DNA of 64,000 nt from Enterobacteriaceae bacterium 4M9 (GCA_010092695.1 JAADJJ010000001.1:2976001-3040000); one strand, 5' to 3'. Counted from the first letter of the stretch, positions 1 through 8,303 are shown. The notes: a model not told the origin generated them from the letters alone. Numbers and translations are program-made.

Positions 1-177
1 TGGTGACGTATTTCACATCACGCCCGCCATGGCGGGAAATGCGGTTTTCAGAATCTCCTGCTTTCGCCCTAACCGCTTCACTATTTCGTGTTGCTCAGAG
101 TGGAAAATAAAGCATAAAAAAGACAAAAAGCGCGGCAGAAAAAAATTCCTTCATCCGCCCTAATCACAACGTCTGTT

Positions 178-184
178 CTATGCT
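178..184 (+). promoter_or_regulatory. Possible sigma-S type -10 element of ycgB
   Basis: The stretch CTATGCT lies about 50 bases before the ycgB start. A cytosine just upstream of a TATGCT hexamer resembles the extended -10 element favoured by sigma-S. No good -35 box is seen, which fits that class. This is an inference from sequence alone. Confidence 0.4.
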
Positions 185-235
185 TGAGGTTAAGGCTTTC
201 CATTCAGAGAGAGTCTCAACAATGAGGGCGCGCTG

Positions 236-1774
236 ATGGCTACTGTTACGGATTCCACTGTCACAACGTCACATCGTCTGAGTGACGGGCCGGACTGGAC
301 GTTCAGCCTACTTGAGGACTATCTTGCCGAGATTGACCGGGTCGCGAAGTCATACCGGCTTGACACCTATCCGCATCAGATTGAAGTGATTACGTCTGAG
401 CAGATGATTGACGCCTATTCCAGTATCGGGATGCCCATCAATTATCCGCACTGGTCGTTCGGTAAGAAATTCATTGAAACTGAACAGCTCTACAAGCATG
501 GACAGCAGGGACTGGCTTACGAAATCGTTATTAACTCCAACCCGTGTATTGCCTATCTGATGGAAGAAAACACCATTACCATGCAGGCGCTGGTAATGGC
601 TCACGCCTGTTACGGCCACAACTCCTTTTTCAAAAATAACTATCTGTTCCGTAGCTGGACCGATGCCAGCTCGATAGTTGACTATCTTATCTTTGCGCGT
701 CATTACATCACCGAATGTGAAGAGCGCTACGGTATGGATGAGGTGGAGAAGCTGCTGGACTCCTGCCATGCGCTGATGAATTACGGCGTTGACCGCTATA
801 AGCGCCCACAGAAGATCTCATTGCAGGAAGAGAAAGCACGCCAGAAGAGTCGGGAAGAGTATCTGCAAAGCCAGGTTAACCTGCTCTGGCGTACGTTGCC
901 CCATCGCGAAGAAGAACGCGCGGTGGAAACCAGCCATCGCTATCCCTCTGAGCCACAGGAGAACCTGCTCTATTTCCTGGAGAAAAACGCACCGCTGCTC
1001 GAACCGTGGCAGCGCGAGATTGTGCGCATCGTGCGCAAGGTGAGCCAGTATTTTTATCCGCAAAAGCAGACTCAGGTGATGAACGAAGGCTGGGCGACGT
1101 TCTGGCATTACACCATCCTGAATCACCTGTATGACGAAGGTAAAGTCAGCGAGCGCTTTATGCTGGAGTTTTTACACAGCCACACCAACGTGGTATTCCA
1201 GCCGCCGTACAACAGCCCGTGGTACAACGGTATTAACCCTTACGCACTGGGGTTTGCCATGTTCCAGGATATTAAACGCATCTGCCAGTCACCTACCGAG
1301 GAGGACCGCTACTGGTTCCCGGATATTGCCGGTAAAGACTGGCTGGATACGCTGCACTTTGCGATGCGCGACTTTAAAGACGAGAGTTTTATCAGCCAGT
1401 TCCTGTCGCCGAAGCTGATGCGCGATTTCCGCCTGTTCACGGTGTTGGATGACGATCGCAATAATTATCTGGAAATTGCGGCCATCCATAATGAAGAAGG
1501 CTATCGCGAAATTCGCAGCCAGCTTTCAGCCCAGTATAACCTGAGCAACCTGGAGCCAAACATTCAGGTCTGGAATGTAGACCTGCGTGGCGACCGCTCG
1601 CTCACACTGCGCTATATCCCGCACAACCGCGCGCCGCTGGATAAAGGCCGACGTGAAGTGCTCAAGCACGTACACCGCCTGTGGGGGTTTGACGTGCTGC
1701 TGGAGCAGCAAAACAGCGACGGTAGCGTTGAGCTACTGGAGCGCTGCCCGCCGCGGGTCAATAACACATTGTAA
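236..1774 (+). CDS. ycgB: SpoVR family protein YcgB
   Basis: The 512-residue product matches the SpoVR family along its whole length and is close in size to E. coli YcgB (about 510). Conserved stretches include YPHWSFGKKF near residue 62 and MNEGWATFWHY near residue 282. The biochemical role is not established; in Bacillus SpoVR affects spore cortex formation, and in enterobacteria the gene is stationary-phase linked. The ATG at 236 has a GAGGG ribosome site seven bases upstream. A four-codon reading frame (222-236) overlaps this start through a TGATG junction, which may be chance. The gene is monocistronic and ends at a strong terminator. Confidence 0.93.
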   Translation: MATVTDSTVTTSHRLSDGPDWTFSLLEDYLAEIDRVAKSYRLDTYPHQIEVITSEQMIDAYSSIGMPINYPHWSFGKKFIETEQLYKHGQQGLAYEIVINSNPCIAYLMEENTITMQALVMAHACYGHNSFFKNNYLFRSWTDASSIVDYLIFARHYITECEERYGMDEVEKLLDSCHALMNYGVDRYKRPQKISLQEEKARQKSREEYLQSQVNLLWRTLPHREEERAVETSHRYPSEPQENLLYFLEKNAPLLEPWQREIVRIVRKVSQYFYPQKQTQVMNEGWATFWHYTILNHLYDEGKVSERFMLEFLHSHTNVVFQPPYNSPWYNGINPYALGFAMFQDIKRICQSPTEEDRYWFPDIAGKDWLDTLHFAMRDFKDESFISQFLSPKLMRDFRLFTVLDDDRNNYLEIAAIHNEEGYREIRSQLSAQYNLSNLEPNIQVWNVDLRGDRSLTLRYIPHNRAPLDKGRREVLKHVHRLWGFDVLLEQQNSDGSVELLERCPPRVNNTL

Positions 1775-1784
1775 TGAACCCACT

Positions 1785-1814
1785 AAAAAAGGCTTCCCAC
1801 GGGAAGCCTTTTGT
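1785..1814. terminator. Bidirectional terminator between ycgB and fadR
   Basis: An eight-base-pair stem GGCTTCCC/GGGAAGCC with a two-base loop is flanked by an A-run on one side and a T-run on the other. It can therefore stop both the rightward ycgB and the leftward fadR transcripts. Confidence 0.9.
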
Positions 1815-1830
1815 TTTCAGTACCTGCTGA

Positions 1831-2550
1831 TTAGCGCGTAGGCATGGCCAGGCTGCTCGGCATGGTTTTTTGCATGCGGTGCCAGATGTCACCACTGTCG
1901 CGCCCGTAGCTGCGCACCACGTCAAACACCTGGTCGTACAGCCCTTCTTTGCTGAGCTTCATCAGGCGGTGATAAAAACCCAGTGCCAGGCTGCGCGCCT
2001 CGGGGCTTGAGAAGTAGTGGCGACCGATGCGGGTATACAGCCCTTTCATCCCGTTAAGGATAAGCCCGTAAATCGGGTTGCCAGAAGCAAATGCCAGCCC
2101 GCGGAAAATGCTGTAATCCAGCTCGGCGAAGGCATCGGCGTGATCTTCGACTTCGTTCGCCATCGCCAGCACCTTCTGAGAATCTTCAGGATGCTGGCGC
2201 AGCGCTGTGCGAATAAAAATGGTGGAAATGTTGGTACGCACGGACAGCAGGTTATCAATAAGCTGCGGTACGCTGTCGTGATCGAGACGCGCCAGTGTCT
2301 CAAGAATGTTCAGACCCGACGTTTCCCAGAAGTTGTTCACTTTAGTGGGTTTACCGTGCTGAATGGTCAGCCAGCCGTCTCTGGCCAGGCGCTGCAGCAC
2401 TTCGCGAAGCGTTGTACGGGTCACACCGATAAGTTCGGAAAGCTCACGTTCGGCAGGAAGGATAGAACCTGGGGGGAAACGATTATTCCAGATGCTTTCG
2501 ATAATGTACTCTTCCGCGAAGCCAGCAGGGCTTTGCGCCTTAATTACCAT
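1831..2550 (-). CDS. fadR: Fatty acid metabolism regulator FadR
   Basis: GntR-family regulator that represses fatty acid degradation genes and activates unsaturated fatty acid synthesis; long-chain acyl-CoA releases it from DNA. The product is 239 residues, the same as E. coli FadR. It has an N-terminal winged helix (about residues 5-72, with PAERELSELIGVTRTTLREVLQRL) and a C-terminal acyl-CoA-binding helical domain. The start at 2550 (MVIKAQSP) was chosen by family alignment; an upstream in-frame extension of 26 codons has no support. A target site is visible in this window before fadD. In E. coli nhaB lies next to fadR; here the neighbour is dsbB. Confidence 0.96.
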   Translation of the reverse strand: MVIKAQSPAGFAEEYIIESIWNNRFPPGSILPAERELSELIGVTRTTLREVLQRLARDGWLTIQHGKPTKVNNFWETSGLNILETLARLDHDSVPQLIDNLLSVRTNISTIFIRTALRQHPEDSQKVLAMANEVEDHADAFAELDYSIFRGLAFASGNPIYGLILNGMKGLYTRIGRHYFSSPEARSLALGFYHRLMKLSKEGLYDQVFDVVRSYGRDSGDIWHRMQKTMPSSLAMPTR

Positions 2551-2815
2551 AGGGGGATTTCCATTACTCAGGTGTGTACGAATTGACTCATCATACCAGA
2601 TGACGCAAGGGGCAGATAGCACGGCCACACCACAAAAAAACGATCGCCGTAATAATTTTCTCTATTGATTTAAATAAAAGCGTTGCTTTGGTCAAAACCG
2701 CACAGAAAATTGCCGTAAAAAGGCTGCTTTACAGGCTATTACGCGCTACGCTAGTGGCTGAATGGGCGAATTAGTTTACACTGCGCCTGACTCTAATCCT
2801 GCAGGGAAGATTTTT

Positions 2816-3352
2816 ATGTTGCGATCTCTTAACCGGTCCTCACACCGCCGCAGCGCATGGCTACTGATGGCTTTCACCGCGCTTGCTCTTGAGCTGGTGG
2901 CATTGTGGTTTCAGCACGTGATGAAACTCCAGCCGTGTGTGCTCTGTATCTACGAGCGTTGCGCGCTGTTTGGTGTAATGGGGGCGGGTTTGCTGGGGGC
3001 TATTGCACCTAAAACGCCGTTACGCATTGCGGCGCTGGCTTTATGGATTTACAGCGCCTGGCGTGGCATTGAGCTTGCCTGGCAACATACGCAAATGCAG
3101 CTGAATCCGTCACCCTTTCAGACCTGCGATTTCGCCGTGCGTTTTCCAACCTGGCTGCCGCTGGACAAGTGGCTGCCGCAGGTGTTTGTTGCCTCTGGTG
3201 ACTGCTCCGTACGCCAGTGGGAATTCCTCGGCCTTGAAATGCCGCAGTGGCTGTTAGGTATCTTTGTTGCCTATCTGGTCGTTGCGCTGGTGGTGGTGCT
3301 GGCACAATTCTTTAAGCCCAAGCGTCGCGGCGAGCTGTTTTATCACTCGTGA
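2816..3352 (+). CDS. dsbB: Disulfide bond formation protein B
   Basis: Inner-membrane oxidase that reoxidises periplasmic DsbA and passes electrons to quinone. The product has 178 residues with four predicted membrane helices. Both redox pairs are present: C41-C44 (PCVLC) in the first periplasmic loop and C104/C130 in the second. The start MLRSLN at 2816 follows an AGGGAAGA ribosome site and matches the family; an 18-codon upstream extension is unlikely. It is a single gene ended by a terminator shared with the convergent kbp-like gene. Confidence 0.96.
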   Translation: MLRSLNRSSHRRSAWLLMAFTALALELVALWFQHVMKLQPCVLCIYERCALFGVMGAGLLGAIAPKTPLRIAALALWIYSAWRGIELAWQHTQMQLNPSPFQTCDFAVRFPTWLPLDKWLPQVFVASGDCSVRQWEFLGLEMPQWLLGIFVAYLVVALVVVLAQFFKPKRRGELFYHS

Positions 3353-3383
3353 TGACCCTGATGGCAGATGATGTCAGATAAAG

Positions 3384-3410
3384 AAAGGCCTGCGAATGCA
3401 GGCCTTTTTT
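3384..3410. terminator. Bidirectional terminator dsbB / kbp-like
   Basis: The stem AAAGGCCTGC/GCAGGCCTTT with loop GAAT is followed by a run of Ts on the plus strand. It sits between two convergent genes and probably serves both. Confidence 0.88.
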
Positions 3411-3429
3411 GTGCTCAGGGAAGTTGCGC

Positions 3430-3873
3430 TTACTGAGGAATACGCAGTACCTGACCCGGATAAATTTTGTCTGGGTGAGAGAGCATCGGTTTGTTGGCTT
3501 CGAAAATTTTGTTGTACAGGTTCGCGTTGCCGTACACTTCTTTAGAAATAGCGCTCAGCGTATCGCCTTTTTTCACGGTGTAGAATTTGCTTTCTGTTTC
3601 ACCGGCAGCCACGCTGACTTTATCTTCGACATCTTTGATCCCTTCCACGTTGCCTGCTGCAACGAGGATCTTCTCCTTCTCTTCCTGGCTCAGGCCGTCA
3701 CCGCTGACGATAACCTTGTCGCCTTCTACTGTGACATCCACCTTGTCAGCGCCCGGAATACCGGTTTTTTTCAGATGCTCTTCAATTTTCCCTTTACGGG
3801 CAGCATCGCCGTTGCCGGTCACGGTATCCCACAGCTTTTCGCCTGCTTCTTTTACAAAGTTAAACAGTCCCAT
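3430..3873 (-). CDS. kbp: Kbp-like potassium-binding BON-LysM protein
   Basis: The 147-residue product closely resembles E. coli Kbp (YgaU), a small cytoplasmic protein that binds potassium. It has an N-terminal segment MGLFNFVKEAGEKLW, a BON domain (about residues 25-92) and a C-terminal LysM domain (about 97-146, FYTVKKGDTLSAISKEVYG). There is no signal peptide. In E. coli the gene lies elsewhere on the chromosome, so here it is either relocated or a second copy; the window cannot tell which. It occupies the slot beside dsbB where E. coli has umuDC. An AAGGAG site lies just before the ATG. Confidence 0.88.
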   Translation of the reverse strand: MGLFNFVKEAGEKLWDTVTGNGDAARKGKIEEHLKKTGIPGADKVDVTVEGDKVIVSGDGLSQEEKEKILVAAGNVEGIKDVEDKVSVAAGETESKFYTVKKGDTLSAISKEVYGNANLYNKIFEANKPMLSHPDKIYPGQVLRIPQ

Positions 3874-4501
3874 ATCGTCTCCTTAATCATGGTCCGGGCA
3901 GACTAAACGTGCCCACAGATAAAAGTGTGACAACTTTTCCTGAAAAGTAAAGCGAAGCACGGGGATTTGGTTTAAATATCAGAACATTAACCCAGTGGAC
4001 GGAAATATAATCAGCCGATACCGCTAAATGATAAACTCAGGCACACACCTGTTACGCCTGTGACGGAATAGCGCAAAGCCATTGAGTGCTCAGAAGCGTC
4101 GTTCGCTGACCTTTCTCTGCTCCAGGCCTGTTAACATCATTCATCATCCTGAGCCGCCAGGTGACTTTTACGGCCGTTTCCCATCATCAGCGCAGTTATC
4201 AACAACAGAGACTGAAATGAACGAACATGAGTGCTCTTTAAGGCTGACTTTTAGACAACATCCTTTCAATGCAGAAATACCTGTTCCCCTTCAATGGCAT
4301 GAATAAGCAAATGGTATTTACCTCTGATTTCGTGATTAAACGCCGGTATTCTACTGCTGCAATCCCTTTTTTAGCTATCTTGTTACACGGGCAATATAAA
4401 AATATTTACCCGATCAATTCACAGCATTGCCGCCAGAGAATAATCTATAAAGACACAGTAAAATAAAAACGTGACGGGCGCTTAGCGAAAATCAGGCAAA
4501 G
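3874..4501. other. AT-rich intergenic interval, no gene supported
   Basis: About 630 bases with no convincing coding region. Two short plus-strand frames (4082-4306 and 4269-4466) give sequences with no recognisable family and no ribosome site. The first part presumably holds the kbp promoter. I see no mobile-element ends. Confidence 0.5.
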
Positions 4502-4532
4502 AGAAAAAGCCTCTGCAAACGCAAAGGCTTTT
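4502..4532 (-). terminator. Terminator after the bacteriocin-like pair
   Basis: Read on the minus strand, AAGCCT/AGGCTT forms the base of a hairpin with an inner TGC/GCA pairing, followed by five Ts. It lies about 130 bases downstream of the second peptide gene and would end that leftward transcript. Confidence 0.65.
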
Positions 4533-4662
4533 ATGTATATACAGAATAACCGAGTATGAATAAGTCATTAACCAGGTTGACTGATATCCTGAATAACTAT
4601 CAAACCGAGAAAATACAGGGTTATTTTGGATAACATTGTTACAATGAAAGCGCTGGCATTAA

Positions 4663-4887
4663 TCAGAACGGAGACCACATTCCAATCCTGGCCCCAAGAC
4701 CCGCACCGGCAATCCAACCAGCCATAGCGCCTTTGGCACCGCCCGTCACCGCGCCAGCTACGGCACCTCCGGCTGCGCCAAGAATGCCACCAGCAACAGC
4801 ACCACCCACGCCTGCACCAGAAACCCGGTTCACTTCCTGCGCGGATAATTCCCGGCCCACGAGCGAACCTTGATTATTCTTTTCCAT
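4663..4887 (-). CDS. Class II bacteriocin-like double-glycine peptide (second gene)
   Basis: A 74-residue precursor with a double-glycine-type leader: ELSAQEVNRVSGA at residues 13-25 fits the usual ELSxxExxxVSGG/GA consensus processed by C39-peptidase ABC exporters. Cleavage after A25 would release a 49-residue peptide. The predicted mature part is extremely rich in Gly and Ala with many GxxxG spacings, typical of membrane-inserting two-peptide (class IIb, Blp-like) bacteriocins. An AAGGA site lies eight bases before the ATG. The gene follows the next one by 18 bases and probably shares its mRNA. No immunity or exporter gene is visible nearby. Function is inferred, not shown. Confidence 0.8.
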   Translation of the reverse strand: MEKNNQGSLVGRELSAQEVNRVSGAGVGGAVAGGILGAAGGAVAGAVTGGAKGAMAGWIAGAGLGARIGMWSPF

Positions 4888-4905
4888 AATTAAAATCCTT
4901 TTATT

Positions 4906-5097
4906 TTATTCGAAGACAAATTCCCATGCTGCGTGAGCTGCTACACCCCCAACGAAGGAGCCGACCGGGCCAAACATACCGCCCAGTAAAGCACCACCGC
5001 CAGTAGCAATATTTTTCCATAACTCACCACCAGAAACTAATAGCAGCTCATCAGAGGTTAGTTCACGCATTTTATTTTGTTCAATAGTTTTTTCCAT
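4906..5097 (-). CDS. Class II bacteriocin-like double-glycine peptide (first gene)
   Basis: A 63-residue precursor. The leader ends in LTSDELLLVSGG at residue 24, a textbook double-glycine site, leaving a 39-residue mature peptide. That part is hydrophobic with GGGALLGG and GxxxG-like spacings and a charged, aromatic C-terminus (AAWEFVFE). The ATG at 5097 was chosen because GGAGG stands five bases upstream; an ATG four codons earlier (5109) lacks a ribosome site. Its leader resembles that of the downstream peptide (MEK start, REL[S/T], VSG), so the two probably use one exporter and may act together. The family is called from sequence features only. Confidence 0.8.
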   Translation of the reverse strand: MEKTIEQNKMRELTSDELLLVSGGELWKNIATGGGALLGGMFGPVGSFVGGVAAHAAWEFVFE

Positions 5098-5139
5098 ATA
5101 CACCTCCATTATGTCTGGTAATCCATGTTTTCTTTTTCC

Positions 5140-5167
5140 TTAGCACAACCATTAATTAGCGTGCTAA
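5140..5167. promoter_or_regulatory. Inverted repeat upstream of the bacteriocin-like pair
   Basis: TTAGCAC and GTGCTAA form a perfect seven-base inverted repeat separated by 14 AT-rich bases. It lies 43-70 bases upstream of the first peptide start, where a promoter or operator is expected. No known regulator was recognised. Confidence 0.45.
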
Positions 5168-5923
5168 GACAAAAGATATTCCAGCTATCCCACTGAAAAT
5201 TTGATGCAGAGCACATTATTGCAAAAGCAGAAAGCCAACTGGCAAATGAGGCCAGGCGTGATTTTAAAAAATAACAAAAACATTAACGCAGAGTGACTAC
5301 ATAACCCATTGATTAAGATTTAAAAAATAATTAAAACCAAAAAATACAATCATAAAACCTATTATCAGCCGCCAAAAACAATTCTCAATAATAATAATCG
5401 TTCCATTTTCCATGGCTGTACTTCAATATATTCTTTTCTTATCTTCAGGTTGAATCATCATAGCGTAAAGAAAAGAGAGACTTTCAGGGCGATTTTAACG
5501 GCAACGCGTCACTCCTACTGGTGGGTAAACAGACCTCGTAACATTTCTATCGTCACTCGTATTCTAACGTTTTCCCGGGCTATATTGCTCATTTCTTAGA
5601 CGTTATCTTAAAACTCAGTACGTTAACATGAGCCGAGTTCGTTCCCCTGATGTCTTCTTATTTCCTTTCCATTCCATAACGTTGTCTGAATGCAGGCAAG
5701 TACGTCCATCATCACAGGTTGATACCTGAGTACATGGGTGAAGAAGAATCAGCGAGTTCTTTCACGGCCCTGACGTACTACACCAGTAGCAGGTGTAAGC
5801 GCCGCCAGGCAGGAACATAGGCCGGAGTTTACAGACAAGGTTGACGCATAGCAGCACACAGAGGACGGCAATACAGAGAGCAGGAAGAAAGCGATTTTAC
5901 CATTTTGCTCTGCTTCAGACGTC
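5168..5923. other. Intergenic interval, no gene supported
   Basis: About 750 bases, strongly AT-rich at the left end and of average composition at the right. I found no convincing coding frame on either strand, no RNA gene and no insertion-sequence ends. It may be decayed accessory DNA. Confidence 0.5.
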
Positions 5924-6370
5924 TTAATCCGCCCACTCTGGCTTATTCAGGATATGATCCTGCCAGTCGCGTACTTCAGACTCGCGCACCGCAATGTTGC
6001 GCACCGAAATCCGCTCGGCATGCATCGCCGCTTTTGAGCCGCTACGCAGTGGGTGCCAGACCGGTAGCCCTTTGCCTTCGGCCAGCAAGCGGTATGCGCA
6101 GGTGTGCGGCAGCCATTCGAACGTGGGCAGGTTATCGCGGGTGAGTTTGATACAGTCTGGCTCGTACTCAAAGCGGCGCTCGTAGTTACGGCACTGACAG
6201 GTTTTGATATTGAGCTGCCGACAGGCGACGTTAGTGAAATAGATTTCGTCGGTGTCTTCGTCCATGAGCTTATGCAGGCAGCACTGCCCACAGCCGTCGC
6301 ACAGGGATTCCCATTCCTCATCGCTCATTTCATCAAGAGTTTTGTGTTGCCAGAAGGGAGAATCAGTCAT
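5924..6370 (-). CDS. ycgN: UPF0260 family cysteine-rich protein YcgN
   Basis: The 148-residue product belongs to the YkgJ/UPF0260 cysteine-cluster family and closely matches E. coli YcgN. The CDGCGQCC motif near residue 25 and later cysteines (TCQC, DC, TC) suggest a bound metal or Fe-S cluster, but the function is unknown. The start MTDSPFWQ at 6370 was chosen by alignment to the family; the upstream 26-codon extension is not conserved. It probably shares a leftward transcript with ycgM, 95 bases upstream. Confidence 0.9.
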   Translation of the reverse strand: MTDSPFWQHKTLDEMSDEEWESLCDGCGQCCLHKLMDEDTDEIYFTNVACRQLNIKTCQCRNYERRFEYEPDCIKLTRDNLPTFEWLPHTCAYRLLAEGKGLPVWHPLRSGSKAAMHAERISVRNIAVRESEVRDWQDHILNKPEWAD

Positions 6371-6465
6371 AAGCACGGTCCGCAGGGAGTCAAACAAGCT
6401 GCACGTTATAAAGAGTATGGGCCACAGATGCAAGTCCTGCCGCCTCACGGCGACAGGTTCAGGCC

Positions 6466-7125
6466 TTACAGCACCCGCGTTTCGATGTCACGCCCGTCAA
6501 AGCCAACCACCAGTTCATCGCCGCTAACCAGCGGGCCAACGCCCTGCGGTGTGCCGGTCAGCACTACGTCGCCCGGATGCAATGTAAAAAAGCGGCTCAT
6601 GTAGGCAATTAACGGCAAAATGGGGTGGATCATATCCGCCGTGCTCCCCTGCTGGCGCACCTCGCCGTTAACTTTCAGGCGCAGCTGCGTGCTTTGTGGG
6701 TCACCGGTAAACTCAGTGCCGGGAATAAAGCCTGACACCGGGCAGGCGTTATCAAATCCTTTGGCCTTCTCCCACGGACGACCGGCCTTTTTGAGTGCGG
6801 CCTGCACCTCACGCAACGTCAGATCCAGTGCTACACCGTAGCCTACTATTGCCTGGCGCACATGATCTTCCGTCGCCTGTTTGAGCGTGGAGCCAATCAG
6901 AATAGCCAGTTCGACCTCATGGTGCACCGTGCCCTGCCCCTGTGGTATGACCAACGGCTGGCGCAAATCACACAGCGCCGTGGCCGGTTTAATAAACAGC
7001 ACCGGCTCCTCGGGCGTCACGCCGCTCATCTCCTGAATATGTGCAGCATAGTTACTGCCTACGCAAATCACCTTGTTTACCGGATAATCCAGTAGCGCTC
7101 CCTGCCAGTTGTGATGTTGATACAT
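6466..7125 (-). CDS. ycgM: Fumarylacetoacetate hydrolase family protein YcgM
   Basis: The 219-residue product has the length of E. coli YcgM. The FAH domain covers almost the whole protein. Metal-ligand motifs are present: HHEVELAILIG near residue 68 and the aspartate of ALDLTLR near 100, with VLTGTPQGVG near 191. Relatives cleave acylpyruvates; the physiological substrate in enterobacteria is not known. It is followed by ycgN and preceded by the lytic transglycosylase gene 21 bases upstream, so the three may be cotranscribed. Confidence 0.92.
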   Translation of the reverse strand: MYQHHNWQGALLDYPVNKVICVGSNYAAHIQEMSGVTPEEPVLFIKPATALCDLRQPLVIPQGQGTVHHEVELAILIGSTLKQATEDHVRQAIVGYGVALDLTLREVQAALKKAGRPWEKAKGFDNACPVSGFIPGTEFTGDPQSTQLRLKVNGEVRQQGSTADMIHPILPLIAYMSRFFTLHPGDVVLTGTPQGVGPLVSGDELVVGFDGRDIETRVL

Positions 7126-7146
7126 TATTATTGGCCCTGTTGTGTG

Positions 7147-8235
7147 TTATTTCACCTGTTCACTTTCTGCGCCCTCGCCAGAACTGTCAATGGCATCGGC
7201 CATCATTCCCACACCGATTGCGAAGTAGTACGAACGGTTCCAGCGCATCAGCGTCTGGAAGTTGTGAAACACCATAAAGCTGCGCCCTTGGGCATCGTCG
7301 GGCGTCACAATCCATGCCTGCTGCGCGCTGTCCGGCAATGACGCGCCTGCTTTGGGCTGCACACCCAACTGCTGCCAGACAGCAACACGTTTGCCCTGCT
7401 GGGCTTTTACGCCCACCAGTGCGCTGTCAAACCCCGAAGGCAACGTCACCTCCACGCCCCAGCGACCGCCGCGCTGCCATCCTTCTTTCGCCAGATAGCG
7501 CGCACTTGAGGCAAACACATCCTGCGGGTTATTCCAGATATCGATTTTGCCGTCGCCGTCGCCGTCTGCGCCATAGCGCAAATATGAACTGGGCATAAAC
7601 TGGTTCTGCCCCATCGCCCCTGCCCAGGAGCTTTTCATATCAGCCACGGAGATATGACCGGCATCTACCATGCGCAGCGCCGCCATCAACTCGCCGGTAA
7701 AAAACGCCTCGCGCCGCCCTTCAAACGCCAGCGTCGCCAGCGCCGAAAAGATATCCTCTTTGCCCTGGATTTTGCCAAAGCCGCTCTCCAGCGCCCACAG
7801 TGCCACAATGTAGTTGCTTTGCACGCCATAAGTTGCACGGGTTTTCGCCAGCGCGTCACGGTACTGCTGGCGCAGCTTACGCGCCTGGTCAATGCGCGTC
7901 TGCGGCATGACTTTCGCCAGATAATCATCGAGCGTGATTTTTTGCTCAGGCTGGTTGCGATCGGAGCGAATCACCCGGTCAACGAAATGGATACTGGCAA
8001 ACGCGCTGTCGATAGTGGCTGCGCTGATGCCTGCATCACGCGCCTTCACACGCAGCGTTGCCACAAAGGCCGGGAATTCTTTCGGGTCACGCCCGGTCAG
8101 CGACAGGCGCTCACCGTCCGTGGACTGAATGGCCGTGCTCTGTTGGGCAGGCGGGGTGGTGTTGGCAGCAAAGGCACAGGTGCTAACCATCGCCATTGCG
8201 CTATACAGGGATAAATAAAGAACCGGGACTTTCAT
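7147..8235 (-). CDS. MltB-type lytic murein transglycosylase (GH103)
   Basis: A 362-residue exported protein that should cleave peptidoglycan between MurNAc and GlcNAc with formation of 1,6-anhydroMurNAc. Residues 1-23 form a signal peptide with an AFA-A type cleavage site and no lipobox, so the product is probably soluble and periplasmic, unlike MltB. The SLT_2 fold follows: catalytic Glu is E150 in ALESGFGK, with AGAMGQNQFMPSSY near residue 205. A C-terminal extension of about 60 residues lacks a recognisable binding motif. The gene is not at this place in E. coli K-12. Its role beside ycgM and ycgL is unknown. Confidence 0.9.
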   Translation of the reverse strand: MKVPVLYLSLYSAMAMVSTCAFAANTTPPAQQSTAIQSTDGERLSLTGRDPKEFPAFVATLRVKARDAGISAATIDSAFASIHFVDRVIRSDRNQPEQKITLDDYLAKVMPQTRIDQARKLRQQYRDALAKTRATYGVQSNYIVALWALESGFGKIQGKEDIFSALATLAFEGRREAFFTGELMAALRMVDAGHISVADMKSSWAGAMGQNQFMPSSYLRYGADGDGDGKIDIWNNPQDVFASSARYLAKEGWQRGGRWGVEVTLPSGFDSALVGVKAQQGKRVAVWQQLGVQPKAGASLPDSAQQAWIVTPDDAQGRSFMVFHNFQTLMRWNRSYYFAIGVGMMADAIDSSGEGAESEQVK

Positions 8236-8303
8236 AGCTTGCCTGCATTATCAGCGATATCTGTTTTCACTGTAGCCAGGAAAGTCCGGGGATGTATGAA
8301 GAG

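Noticed and set aside
222..236. Four-codon frame overlapping the ycgB start
   Set aside because: Could regulate ycgB by coupling, but such short frames arise easily by chance and no conservation can be checked here.
4082..4466. Two short plus-strand open frames (74 and 65 codons) in the AT-rich interval
   Set aside because: No ribosome site, no recognisable family and unusual composition; considered as possible immunity genes but they lie opposite to the peptide operon and lack clear membrane helices.
4568..4636. 22-codon hydrophobic minus-strand frame downstream of the bacteriocin-like pair
   Set aside because: Too short and without a ribosome site; could be chance in AT-rich DNA.
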